The position numbers were made by a program, and so were the translations under genes. Source: Propionibacteriaceae bacterium (GTDB lineage: Bacteria > Actinomycetota > Actinomycetes > Propionibacteriales > Propionibacteriaceae). From it: DNA of 12,006 bases. How positions within the stretch are numbered: the first letter of the stretch is position 1; each line of letters starts with the position of its first letter. Below, piece by piece: positions 1 through 6,757 of the stretch. The notes below the pieces were generated by a model, which was given only the letters and a program-made list of their open reading frames with translations, was not told where the DNA came from and searched no databases. The DNA is taken from positions 1 to 12,006 of the forward strand of contig JAUNUL010000056.1 of the NCBI GenBank assembly GCA_030538175.1. Reading direction: 5' to 3'.

Positions 1-28
1 GCCTGAGCCAGTGCGCCTGAGCCAGGCA
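1..28. repeat. Tandem 14-bp imperfect direct repeat
   Basis: Two adjacent 14-bp units (1-14 and 15-28) share the first ten bases GCCTGAGCCA and differ only in the last few. They lie just past the 3' end of the minus-strand MFS gene. The window edge prevents seeing whether more copies continue to the left. No function is evident. Confidence 0.5.
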
Positions 29-34
29 GCTGGC
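21..34 (-). terminator. Weak hairpin after the MFS transporter gene
   Basis: GCCAG and CTGGC form a 5-bp stem around a 4-nt loop, starting 6 nt after the transporter stop codon when read on the minus strand. There is no T-run, so it is at best a weak intrinsic terminator and may be chance. Confidence 0.25.
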
Positions 35-39
35 AACCC

Positions 40-1689
40 TCAGTGCTTGTGCGCCCCGGCGGAGGTGTCGGGTGCTGAACCGACGCCGGCGAGCTCGCCC
101 TCCTGGATCACACCCTCGCCGTGGCAGGTGGGGCAGGTCACGAAGCCGGCGGCCTTCACCGCCTCCGGCGTCGGCTGCGGTGCAGGGGTGATGCGTCCGG
201 ACTGCTTCGGCACGGTCACGGTGATCGACACGATCGCCAGGAGCAGGAAGACCAGGTTGACACCCAGCGCGATCATCGCGGCCAGCCGCAGGGCCGTGTT
301 GTCCGTGCGGCCCTCCATGTGGATCACGTTGCCGATGATCGTGGCCTGGGAGCCGCTGAGTCCGGTGAACACGGCGAGCGAGATCGCGGTGCCGATCGCG
401 CCGCCCAGCGAGCTGGCCATTTTATAGATGCCGGCACCCGATCCGGCCTGATCGGCCGGCAGGTTGGCCAGCGCCGCATCGGTGGACGGGGTGGCATAGA
501 ACGCCAGACCCAGGCCAAAGAGGCAGTACGCCACGATGGCGAGGATGACGTACTGCCCGATCAGCAGATGGGTCATCATCAACAAAATGCAGGAGACGAT
601 CACGATGATCGAGCCCCAGATCATCGGCTTGCGGGGGCCGAACTTCTGCAGGAGCTTCTCGCCGACGCGGATGAACGCGATGATCGTCACGCCATAGCCC
701 AGGGTCAGGATTCCGGCGTCCCAGGCGGAATAGGCCGTGCCGTCCGCCTTCTTGCCGGCCATTTGGATGACCTGCTGGCTGACGATCAGCATGCCGATGG
801 TGCCGTTCAGCAAGAAGTTCGAGATCGTCGCACCGGTGAAGGTGGTGTTCTTGAACAACTTGAAATCAATGAACGGGCCATCCTTCTTGCGTTCCACCGC
901 GACGAAGACGGCATAGCCCACGACCGCTACCGCAGCCAGGCCGAGCGATGCCGGGCTGGCCCAGCCGAGCTTGGAGCCATAGAGCAGGAAGATCATCAGG
1001 CCGAGCGTGCCGATGATGAACAGGATCAGGCCGACGACGTCGAACGGCTTGCGGTTGCCCTCGACCTTGCTCTCGGGGGTGCCCAGGATCATCAGGAAGG
1101 CGATGATCGAGATGGCGATGGAGGCGATGAAGATGGCCTTCCAGCCCACGGGGGTGAACCGGATCATCGCACCGCCGAAGAGGGCCGCGAGGCCCGAGCC
1201 GCCCCAGGAGCCGATCGACCACATGGAGACCGCGCGCTGGCGGGCTTTCCCGTCCCAATAGGTCTTCACCAGCGCCATGGACGCGGGCATGATGGCCGCC
1301 GCCGCGAAGCCCTGGATGATGCGGCCGGTGAGCAGCAGTGGCAGGGCCAGTGCGCCGCTGGCGAAGACCAGCAGCAGCGAGCCGAGGATATTGAGAACGA
1401 CACCGATCAGGGTGATCTTGACGCGGCCCACACGGTCGGCCAAGCCGCCGATGAAGACGATGAACAGGCCCGAGAACAGGCCGGTGATCGACACCGCCAA
1501 GTTCATCGAGTTGGCATCAACGTGTGTTGGGTTCGGCCCACCGTTGATGTCGTTCATGATGTTGGGCGCCACCGTGCCGGCGGTGCCCGCGAACAGCCAG
1601 AAGGTCACGACCGCGAGGACGATGCCCCAGAGAAGCTTCTCGGTGCCTTGGTAGGCCTTGGTCTGTTCAGTGGTGGTGGCAGTGGCCAT
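40..1689 (-). CDS. MFS transporter, DHA2-like, 14 transmembrane segments, with CxxC cytosolic tail
   Basis: A 549-residue membrane protein of the major facilitator superfamily. About 14 hydrophobic segments can be counted from residue 18 to about 500, the number typical of the DHA2 drug:H+ antiporter group. Motif A (GGLADRVGR, residues 81-89) follows segment 2, and a glycine-rich stretch (GSWGGSGLAALFGG) in segment 5 resembles antiporter motif C. Transport is therefore probably proton-driven; the substrate is unknown. Its ATG lies 3 nt after the stop of the M20 amidohydrolase, so the two are almost certainly co-transcribed and translationally coupled, and the substrate or product of that hydrolase is a likely cargo. 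The odd feature is a roughly 45-residue C-terminal extension with CPTCHGEG (Cys519, Cys522), like one half of a DnaJ zinc-finger repeat, ending in HKH. DHA2-family assignment is by general appearance; export versus import is not decided. Confidence 0.88.
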   Translation of the reverse strand: MATATTTEQTKAYQGTEKLLWGIVLAVVTFWLFAGTAGTVAPNIMNDINGGPNPTHVDANSMNLAVSITGLFSGLFIVFIGGLADRVGRVKITLIGVVLNILGSLLLVFASGALALPLLLTGRIIQGFAAAAIMPASMALVKTYWDGKARQRAVSMWSIGSWGGSGLAALFGGAMIRFTPVGWKAIFIASIAISIIAFLMILGTPESKVEGNRKPFDVVGLILFIIGTLGLMIFLLYGSKLGWASPASLGLAAVAVVGYAVFVAVERKKDGPFIDFKLFKNTTFTGATISNFLLNGTIGMLIVSQQVIQMAGKKADGTAYSAWDAGILTLGYGVTIIAFIRVGEKLLQKFGPRKPMIWGSIIVIVSCILLMMTHLLIGQYVILAIVAYCLFGLGLAFYATPSTDAALANLPADQAGSGAGIYKMASSLGGAIGTAISLAVFTGLSGSQATIIGNVIHMEGRTDNTALRLAAMIALGVNLVFLLLAIVSITVTVPKQSGRITPAPQPTPEAVKAAGFVTCPTCHGEGVIQEGELAGVGSAPDTSAGAHKH

Positions 1690-1692
1690 GAC

Positions 1693-2916
1693 TCACGCGG
1701 CTTTCCCGAGATAGGCGAGCACGGCGACGACCGCGGCTTCGGTGCCGGTGCGCAGGCTCGGTTGCAGTGCCGGGGCGAAGCCCGGGTTGTGGTTGGGCAG
1801 GACGGTCATGCCGGGGGTGAAGCCACCGAATCCCCAGAAGGTGTAGGGGATGCCCCACGCGCTCGGGATGTTGGAGAAGTCCTCCGAGGCGGGGATTGGG
1901 GCCAGGTGTTCGACACGATCTTCCCCGAAGTACGCCCGGAAGGCGTCGGTGACGTGATCGCTGACGACCTCGTCGTTGTCGGTCAGGGGATAGGACTCAT
2001 ACAGCTCGATCTCCGGCGGCTTCGGCGAGCCGGAGGCCTCACACTCGGCCTTGACGATGCGCTCGATGGCGGCGAGCAGAACCTTGCGTACTTCAAGGTC
2101 ATAGGCCCGCACGTTCAGCAGCAGGGTCGCGGAGTCGGGGATGATGTTCGCCTTGAAACCGGCCTGGAGGCTGCCGACGGTCACGACGCCGAACTGGCTG
2201 GGTGCGATCTCGCGGGACACGATCCCCTGGAGGCGCTGGACGATTGCCGCAGCGAGCAGGACGGGGTCGACGCCGAGATGCGGCATGGATCCGTGCGAGC
2301 CCTTGCCCCAGACCTTGACGCGGATGCAGGCGCCGGTGGAGAGGATCGGGCCGGCGGCGGTGCCGACCTTGCCCGACTCGGGCACGGTCAGGACGTGCTG
2401 GGCGAGCGCCACGTCGGGGGTCGGGACCTTGTCCAGCAGGCCGTCGTCCACCATGGCCTGGGCGCCCGCCGCGGTCTCCTCGCCGGGCTGGAACAAGGCG
2501 ATATAGGTGCCCGCCCACTGATCGGAGTGCTGGCTCAACAGCTCCGCAGCGCCGAGGCCGGCGGTCACGTGCATGTCGTGCCCGCACGCGTGCATGATCG
2601 GGACGGTGTTGCCGTCGGCATCGACGCCGGTCTTGGTCGAGGCATAGGGCAGGCCGGTGGTCTCGGCGACCGGCAGGGCATCCATGTCCGCGCGGAACAG
2701 CACGGTCGGTCCGGGGCCGTTCTCCATCACCCCGACGACGCCGCCACCGATCTGCTGGACCGCATAGCCGAAGGACTCAAGTCGGCGAGTGATCTCCGCG
2801 GCCGTTTCGGTCTCCTGCATGGAGAGTTCGGGATTCTGGTGCAAATGGACATAGAGCTCTTCCTGCCATTCGTTGGTGGCATCGAGCGTGGAGAGGACGG
2901 CGCTGGCGGGGGTCAT
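1693..2916 (-). CDS. M20D-family amidohydrolase / aminoacylase
   Basis: A 407-residue cytosolic metallohydrolase of peptidase family M20, subfamily D (HipO / IAA-amino acid hydrolase type), which cleaves N-acyl groups from amino acids. Visible motifs are RADMDALPV (75-83), HACGHDMH (109-116, with metal ligands Cys111 and His113), the catalytic pair GEE (Glu146, Glu147), LAQH (metal ligand His174), PASEDFS, and a C-terminal NHNPGF with the last metal-binding His. Length is typical of the family. I chose the ATG at 2916 over an in-frame ATG at 2997 because AGGAG (2926-2922) lies 5 nt upstream and family members start close to this point. The MFS transporter follows 3 nt downstream, which suggests an uptake-or-export and hydrolysis pair for an acylated amino acid or similar amide. 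The exact substrate cannot be read from sequence. Confidence 0.92.
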   Translation of the reverse strand: MTPASAVLSTLDATNEWQEELYVHLHQNPELSMQETETAAEITRRLESFGYAVQQIGGGVVGVMENGPGPTVLFRADMDALPVAETTGLPYASTKTGVDADGNTVPIMHACGHDMHVTAGLGAAELLSQHSDQWAGTYIALFQPGEETAAGAQAMVDDGLLDKVPTPDVALAQHVLTVPESGKVGTAAGPILSTGACIRVKVWGKGSHGSMPHLGVDPVLLAAAIVQRLQGIVSREIAPSQFGVVTVGSLQAGFKANIIPDSATLLLNVRAYDLEVRKVLLAAIERIVKAECEASGSPKPPEIELYESYPLTDNDEVVSDHVTDAFRAYFGEDRVEHLAPIPASEDFSNIPSAWGIPYTFWGFGGFTPGMTVLPNHNPGFAPALQPSLRTGTEAAVVAVLAYLGKAA

Positions 2917-2931
2917 GGACACTCCTCGTGC

Positions 2932-2948
2932 TTGTGGTGTGTCCACAA
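2932..2948. promoter_or_regulatory. Inverted repeat upstream of the amidohydrolase, possible operator
   Basis: Perfect 6-bp arms TTGTGG and CCACAA flank a 5-nt centre, 16 bp upstream of the amidohydrolase ATG and just before its ribosome binding site. A TAGCGT that could be a -10 box lies beside it on the minus strand (2953-2948). Position and symmetry suit a repressor site. No regulator is assigned. Confidence 0.4.
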
Positions 2949-2952
2949 CGCT

Positions 2953-2977
2953 AGAACTGGCGCTTCCTGGGAGTTCT
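2953..2977. repeat. Spaced inverted repeat AGAACT / AGTTCT
   Basis: AGAACT (2953-2958) and its exact reverse complement AGTTCT (2972-2977) are separated by 13 bp in the amidohydrolase upstream region. Six-base arms are short, so chance is possible, but with the neighbouring dyad they mark the region as likely regulatory. Confidence 0.25.
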
Positions 2978-2980
2978 GAT

Positions 2981-2997
2981 TTTCCACATGTTTCCAC
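2981..2997. repeat. Two TTTCCAC units, 10-bp period
   Basis: TTTCCAC occurs at 2981-2987 and again at 2991-2997, exactly 10 bp apart (one helical turn). The bases between them complete an ACATGT palindrome (2986-2991) that matches the core of the palindrome in the marR-pirin promoter. It lies between the marR stop and the amidohydrolase start. Confidence 0.3.
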
Positions 2998-3027
2998 GCT
3001 CCTCGGGGCAGCCGGTCAATGCGCGAT

Positions 3028-3498
3028 TCAGGCGTCCTGTTCCGCCCTGTCGAGCGCGGCGAGGATCGCCTTGTTGGCATCGCCGAGAGCAGTGACGCCT
3101 GCCTCATTCAGGCCCGTGAACAGCAGGGAACGAACCAGCGCGGCGTGGCTCGGGGCAGCGGCCTCGAGGCGGTTCCGCCCGGCCGGGGTGAGGCAGGCGA
3201 GGGACCCTCGGGCATCGTTGGGGCAGGGCTCCTTGCTGACCAGTCCGCGTTTGGCCATCCGAGTGAGGTGATGCGACAGCCGGCTCTGCTCCCACCGCAG
3301 GGCCTCCGCGAGCGGGGTGAGGCGGAGTTTCTCGTCCGGTGCCTCGCTCAGTTGAACCAGCACCTCGAAGTCCTGCAGCGACAGGTCATGGTCCGCCTGG
3401 AGCTGCCGATTGAGCGCCGCGAGCAGTCGCGCCTGGACGTCCAGCCAGTCACGCCACACCCCTTGTTGGGTCTCGGTCAGCCAGATATCGCCTGTCAT
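3028..3498 (-). CDS. MarR-family winged-helix transcriptional regulator
   Basis: A 156-residue regulator. A winged helix-turn-helix spans about residues 40-105: SLQDFEVLVQLSEA, then LTPLAEALRWEQSRLSHHLT as helix-turn-helix with recognition helix, then RMAKRGLVSKEP and the wing NDARGSLACLT. Flanking N- and C-terminal helices fit the usual dimer interface. MarR proteins normally bind palindromes as dimers and release them when a phenolic ligand or oxidant binds; Cys92 and Cys102 in the wing could be redox sensors, but that is inference. In-frame starts exist at 3561 and 3528, but they would put the palindromic operator inside the gene, and only the 3498 start gives the usual family length. It is divergent from the pirin-AhpD operon and probably controls it and itself. 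No clear Shine-Dalgarno precedes this start. Confidence 0.9.
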   Translation of the reverse strand: MTGDIWLTETQQGVWRDWLDVQARLLAALNRQLQADHDLSLQDFEVLVQLSEAPDEKLRLTPLAEALRWEQSRLSHHLTRMAKRGLVSKEPCPNDARGSLACLTPAGRNRLEAAAPSHAALVRSLLFTGLNEAGVTALGDANKAILAALDRAEQDA

Positions 3499-3502
3499 GT
3501 CA
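3493..3502. promoter_or_regulatory. Proximal copy of the MarR-type palindrome
   Basis: TGTCATGTCA differs from the perfect palindrome at 3523-3532 by one base in ten and is displaced from it by exactly 30 bp. It overlaps the marR start codon (complement of 3496-3498), so occupation would block marR expression. Confidence 0.45.
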
Positions 3503-3506
3503 GCCG

Positions 3507-3512
3507 ACACTA
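3507..3512 (-). promoter_or_regulatory. Possible -10 box of marR
   Basis: On the minus strand TAGTGT ends 8 nt before the marR ATG at 3498, so transcription would begin at or very near the start codon. A leaderless mRNA, common in actinobacteria, would explain the missing ribosome binding site. No convincing -35 box is seen. Confidence 0.3.
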
Positions 3513-3521
3513 GCACTTTGC

Positions 3522-3549
3522 TTGACATGTCACATTGTTTGCGTACACT
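3522..3549 (+). promoter_or_regulatory. Predicted sigma-70-type promoter of the pirin operon
   Basis: A perfect -35 hexamer TTGACA (3522-3527) is separated by 16 bp from TACACT (3544-3549), a fair -10. Transcription would start near 3556, about 30 nt before the pirin ATG. The -35 box lies within the palindrome at 3523-3532, which makes repression by steric block likely. Confidence 0.6.
3523..3532. promoter_or_regulatory. Perfect palindrome TGACATGTCA, probable MarR operator
   Basis: A perfect 10-bp palindrome covers most of the pirin -35 box in the marR-pirin divergent region. A near-copy lies 30 bp away at the marR start codon. MarR proteins usually bind such short palindromes next to their own gene. 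Confidence 0.6.
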
Positions 3550-3587
3550 TGATCTAAACATGATGCGTCATTGAAAGGATTGCCCTC

Positions 3588-4352
3588 ATGACCACGCCCA
3601 TCGTCGACGTTCGTCGCGCCGCTGATCGCTTCCACACCAAGATCGATTGGCTCGACTCCAAGCACTCCTTCAGCTTCAGCTATCACCAGGACCGCAACAA
3701 CACCCACCATGGGCTGCTGCTGGTCAACAACGACGACATCGTCGCGCCGGGCACCGGGTTCGACACCCACCCGCACCGCGACATGGAGATCGTGACCTGG
3801 GTCCTCGAGGGCTCGCTGGTGCATCAGGACAGCGAGGGCAACTCCGGCGTCATCTATCCCGGTCTCGCCCAGCGCATGAGCGCCGGCACCGGCATCCTGC
3901 ACTCGGAGAAGAACGACTCCTGGCGCATCGACAGCAATGTCACCGAGCACACCGACCCGGTCCGGTTCATCCAGATGTGGGTGTTCCCCGACGAGTCGGG
4001 CATCCAGCCCGGCTATGAGCAGCTGGAGATCGCGCCGGCCGAGATGACCGGCAAGTTCACGACCGTGGCGACCGGCATGCCGAAATATGCCGACGAGTCC
4101 GCGATCCGGATCAAGAATGAGTACGCCGCACTCCGCGTCGCTCGGCTCTCGCCGGGCGAGTCGGTCGAACTGCCCGAGGCGCCGTTCATCCACCTGTTCG
4201 TGGCCCGTGGCTCCGTGGACCTGGAGGGCGCTGGGGCGCTCGCCGAGGGCGACGCCGTGCGGTTCACCGCGACCGGTGGCCAGCGCGTGACCGCGACCGA
4301 AGCGGCCGAGGTGCTGGTCTGGGAGATGCACGCCGGGGTCCAGTTCGGATGA
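3588..4352 (+). CDS. Pirin family protein (bicupin)
   Basis: A 254-residue cupin protein of the pirin family. The N-terminal cupin carries THPHRDMEIVTWVLEGSLVH (60-79) and GTGILHSEKN (100-109), so the four pirin iron ligands His61, His63, His105 and Glu107 are all present. The second, C-terminal cupin begins around residue 150 and lacks metal ligands, as usual. Bacterial pirins include quercetin 2,3-dioxygenases and redox-responsive partners of other proteins; which applies here is unknown. An AAAGGA ribosome binding site lies 8 nt before the ATG. The stop overlaps the start of the AhpD-like gene (ATGA), indicating one operon under the divergent MarR regulator, consistent with a role in response to quinones, phenolics or oxidative stress. 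Length is usual for bacterial pirins of this subtype. Confidence 0.93.
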   Translation: MTTPIVDVRRAADRFHTKIDWLDSKHSFSFSYHQDRNNTHHGLLLVNNDDIVAPGTGFDTHPHRDMEIVTWVLEGSLVHQDSEGNSGVIYPGLAQRMSAGTGILHSEKNDSWRIDSNVTEHTDPVRFIQMWVFPDESGIQPGYEQLEIAPAEMTGKFTTVATGMPKYADESAIRIKNEYAALRVARLSPGESVELPEAPFIHLFVARGSVDLEGAGALAEGDAVRFTATGGQRVTATEAAEVLVWEMHAGVQFG

Positions 4353-4801
4353 GCCGGATCTATATCGATGCTCAGATGCCGCGGATCATGCGGGCCCACA
4401 ACTCCTGGGCTGCCGCGATCACGGCGTCCGCCGAGGAAGTGGGCCTGGACCGCAAGCTGGTTGAGCTGGTGAACCTCCGGGTGTCCCAGCTCAACGGCTG
4501 CGGCATCTGCCTGGACACGCATCACCGCCAGGCGATCGCGGCGGGGGAGTCCGAGCAGCGCATCGCCGTGCTCCCGGCCTGGCGCCACGTCGGCCTGTAT
4601 TCCGAGGTCGAACGTGCGGCCCTCGGTTTGGCGGAAGCCATCACCGGCCTGCCGGACCAGGAGACCCAGGATGTGGCGTACGCCGAGGCAGCAGCGGTCT
4701 TCAACGACGACCAACTCGCGGTGATCAGCTGGGTGGCCGTGGCGATCAACTCCTTCAACCGGGTCTCGATCACCAGCCACCACCCGGTCCGCCCGCGCTA
4801 G
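4349..4801 (+). CDS. AhpD-like carboxymuconolactone decarboxylase (CMD) family protein
   Basis: A 150-residue protein of the CMD/AhpD fold. It shows the peroxidase signature CGICLDTHH: Cys51 and Cys54 form a CxxC, His58 lies four residues further, and Glu39 lies 12 residues before Cys51, the same spacing as Glu118, Cys130, Cys133 and His137 in mycobacterial AhpD. This favours thiol-dependent hydroperoxide reduction over muconolactone decarboxylation. Its ATG overlaps the pirin stop by 4 nt (ATGA), so the two are translationally coupled. The pairing of pirin and AhpD-like protein behind a MarR repressor looks like a small stress-inducible redox operon. The electron donor and true substrate are unknown. 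Confidence 0.9.
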   Translation: MSRIYIDAQMPRIMRAHNSWAAAITASAEEVGLDRKLVELVNLRVSQLNGCGICLDTHHRQAIAAGESEQRIAVLPAWRHVGLYSEVERAALGLAEAITGLPDQETQDVAYAEAAAVFNDDQLAVISWVAVAINSFNRVSITSHHPVRPR

Positions 4802-4840
4802 TTCAGCGGCGTGCCTCTTGGGTATCGGTAACCTGCCCGC

Positions 4841-5275
4841 ATGATCACCGCGATCCACAACCTCATCTACTCCGACGACGCAGCGGCCACCCGTGCCTTC
4901 TTCAAAGAAGTGCTCCGGTGGCCGCATGTGTCCGACAGCTCCGACGGTTCTGCCCCGCTGGAAGGTGCCGACGTCGACGACGGCGCGCCTGAGTCCTGGC
5001 TGATCTTCGACACCGGGCCGAGCGAGCTTGGCGTACACCCGACGGTCTCGACACACGGCGGACGCGAGTATCGCTCCGAACGGCACCACTCGATCTCCCT
5101 GATGTGCGACGACCTCGCGGCAACGATGGCCGAGTTGGGCGAACGCGGCGCAGAATTCGCCGGGGAGCCGGTGGACATGGGCTTCGGGATCGGGGTTAAC
5201 CTCAAGGTCCCGGGTGCTGACGACATGTTGCTGTACCAGCCGCGGCACGCCGTCGCCTATCGCGCCGCCGAGTGA
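4841..5275 (+). CDS. VOC-family (glyoxalase/dioxygenase-like) protein
   Basis: A 144-residue vicinal oxygen chelate protein. The fold shows two beta-alpha-beta-beta-beta modules: IHNLIYSDDAAATRAFFKEV at 4-23 and HSISLMCDDLAATMAELGER at about 89-108, followed by GIGVNLKVPGADDMLLYQPRH. Such proteins bind a metal between the modules and act as glyoxalases, dioxygenases, epimerases or drug-binding proteins; this one cannot be assigned. No strong ribosome binding site is visible; a TAACCT 7 nt before the ATG could be a -10 box giving a leaderless message. Its stop overlaps the GTG of larC by 4 nt (GTGA), tying its production to the nickel-inserting cyclometallase. A gap of 39 bp separates it from the AhpD-like gene, so read-through from that operon is possible. 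Confidence 0.85.
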   Translation: MITAIHNLIYSDDAAATRAFFKEVLRWPHVSDSSDGSAPLEGADVDDGAPESWLIFDTGPSELGVHPTVSTHGGREYRSERHHSISLMCDDLAATMAELGERGAEFAGEPVDMGFGIGVNLKVPGADDMLLYQPRHAVAYRAAE

Positions 5276-6576
5276 CCAATCAGGTGACCGTCACCGCCTG
5301 GATCGATGCCACCCATGGCGTCGCCGGGGACATGCTCCTCGGTGCGCTCGTGGATTGCGGGGTCGATCTGGCCGTGCTCCAGTCGGCGGTCGATGCGGTG
5401 ATCCCGCAGACCGTACGCCTCACCCGCTCCGAGGTGCAGCGCGCTGGGATGCGCGCCACCAAAGTGACGGTGGAGCCGCTCGTCGATGACCACCAGCACC
5501 GGGGTTGGCAGACGATCGATCACCTCATCGCCGACGCCGACCTGGAGGTCGCGATCAAGGATCGCGCCCGCGCCACCTTCCGGCGCATCGGCGAGGTTGA
5601 GGCGCGGGCACACGGCATCGCGCTGGACGACGTGCACTTCCATGAAGTTGGTGCCTGGGACTCGATCGCGGACATCGTCGGGGTGTGCGCTGGCTTGGTG
5701 GCGCTTGGCGTCGACCGGGTCGTGGGCAGCCCCGTGGCGTTGGGCAACGGCATGGTCCGGATGGCGCACGGCGAGCTGGCCGTGCCCGGGCCCGCGATTG
5801 CCGATCTCGCCCGTGGGTGGCCGGCGGTGTCGGGTCCGGAGAACATCGGTGAGCTCACCACCCCGACGGGCATGGCGCTGCTGCGACTCGGTGAACCGGG
5901 ACCGTTGCCGCCTCTGACGTTGAGCGTGATCGGCACCGGCGCCGGTGCCCGCGACTTCCCGGGCCATGCGAATGTGACGCGGGTGCTCATCGGGTCTTCG
6001 GCCGCGAGCGCAGGGTCGGCGGGGCAGGGGGGCGGTGCGCTCGGGGAGGAAGGCCACCTTGTCCCCGCGCGGCCGGGTGATGCTGTGGCCGTGTCTCGGC
6101 ACGATGATGTTCCCGCGCCTTCGGAACATGGGGAGCGCACGATGCTGGCGTGCACGGTCGACGACCTCGATCCGCGGCTGTGGCCCGGTGTGCTGGATCG
6201 CTTGGTCGAGGCGGGTGCCGACGATGCCTGGCTGGTGCCGGTGCTCATGCGCAAGGGGCGTCCTGGGCACACCCTTGAGGTGCTCACCCGCGCCGAACAC
6301 GTAGCGGCACTGCACGAGATCATCTATCGCCACACCAGCACGCTCGGCATCCGGTCCTGGACCGTCCACCGGGATGCGTTGGGCCGGGATTGGGTCACCG
6401 TCGACGTGCGCGGTCAGGCTGTCCGGATCAAACGTGGACTGCGCAACGGGATGGTGGTGAACCAGCAACCCGAGCATGCGGATGTGGCAGCCGCCGCGCT
6501 GGCCCTGGGATGCAGTGAATTGGAGATCCTGCACGCGGCGTTGAGCCGCAGCCAGCCGGAGCTTGGCGAGGCCTGA
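5272..6576 (+). CDS. larC: LarC, nickel insertion protein for nickel-pincer nucleotide cofactor
   Basis: LarC uses CTP to insert nickel into the bis-thiocarboxylated pyridinium mononucleotide made by LarB and LarE, the last step of nickel-pincer nucleotide (NPN) cofactor synthesis. The 434-residue product has the family N-terminus WIDATHGVAGDMLLGAL (10-26), the conserved VHFHEVGAWDSIADIVG (from residue 121), and the C-terminal domain beginning MLACTVDDLDPRLW (291) with AGADDAWLVPVLMRKGRPG. A low-complexity Ala/Gly/Ser linker (about 243-285) joins the two halves. In Lactiplantibacillus plantarum the halves are larC1 and larC2 joined by frameshifting; here they are one frame. The start is GTG, overlapping the VOC gene stop by 4 nt. 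It converges on larB, so it is transcribed separately from larE-larB. Identity is firm. Confidence 0.94.
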   Translation: MTNQVTVTAWIDATHGVAGDMLLGALVDCGVDLAVLQSAVDAVIPQTVRLTRSEVQRAGMRATKVTVEPLVDDHQHRGWQTIDHLIADADLEVAIKDRARATFRRIGEVEARAHGIALDDVHFHEVGAWDSIADIVGVCAGLVALGVDRVVGSPVALGNGMVRMAHGELAVPGPAIADLARGWPAVSGPENIGELTTPTGMALLRLGEPGPLPPLTLSVIGTGAGARDFPGHANVTRVLIGSSAASAGSAGQGGGALGEEGHLVPARPGDAVAVSRHDDVPAPSEHGERTMLACTVDDLDPRLWPGVLDRLVEAGADDAWLVPVLMRKGRPGHTLEVLTRAEHVAALHEIIYRHTSTLGIRSWTVHRDALGRDWVTVDVRGQAVRIKRGLRNGMVVNQQPEHADVAAAALALGCSELEILHAALSRSQPELGEA

Positions 6577-6648
6577 GCCCTGGCTGACGCCCGACCTTCT
6601 TAGCCCGCGTGAGGAATCGGCAAAACCTGCATCCAGATCACCAACCCG

Positions 6649-6666
6649 AGCTCCCCACTGGGGCTT
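6649..6666. terminator. Possible terminator between convergent larC and larB
   Basis: AGC-CCCC pairs with GGGGCT (one bulged T in the left arm, loop ACT), followed on the plus strand by a short TT. It is 72 bp past the larC stop in the 181-bp convergent gap and could serve either direction. The rest of the gap (6577-6757) shows no coding signal; it includes a run of seven G near 6750. Confidence 0.35.
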
Positions 6667-6757
6667 TCGCATCGACAGCGCCAGATGACTGCAGATTATG
6701 CCGGTTTGTTGGGATGGGTACTTGTGTCGGGGCGTCTCCGAACGGGCGGTGGGGGGG

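Noticed and set aside
121..2979. Very long plus-strand open frame (952 codons) opposite the MFS and amidohydrolase genes
   Set aside because: Its translation is Arg/Gly/Asp/His-rich with no domain, as expected for the antisense of GC-rich genes; both opposite-strand proteins show complete family motifs.
2917..2997. Longer amidohydrolase from the ATG at 2997
   Set aside because: The AGGAG site belongs to the ATG at 2916 and the extra 27 residues cross the promoter dyad.
3588..4331. Minus-strand frame opposite pirin
   Set aside because: Antisense shadow; the plus strand has all four pirin metal ligands.
4013..5248. Minus-strand open frame of 411 codons across pirin, AhpD-like and VOC genes
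   Set aside because: It is antisense to three recognisable proteins and has no motif of its own.
6601..6757. Possible small RNA or riboswitch in the larC-larB gap
   Set aside because: Beyond one bulged hairpin I saw no conserved riboswitch-like structure, and the gap is explained as a convergent terminator region.
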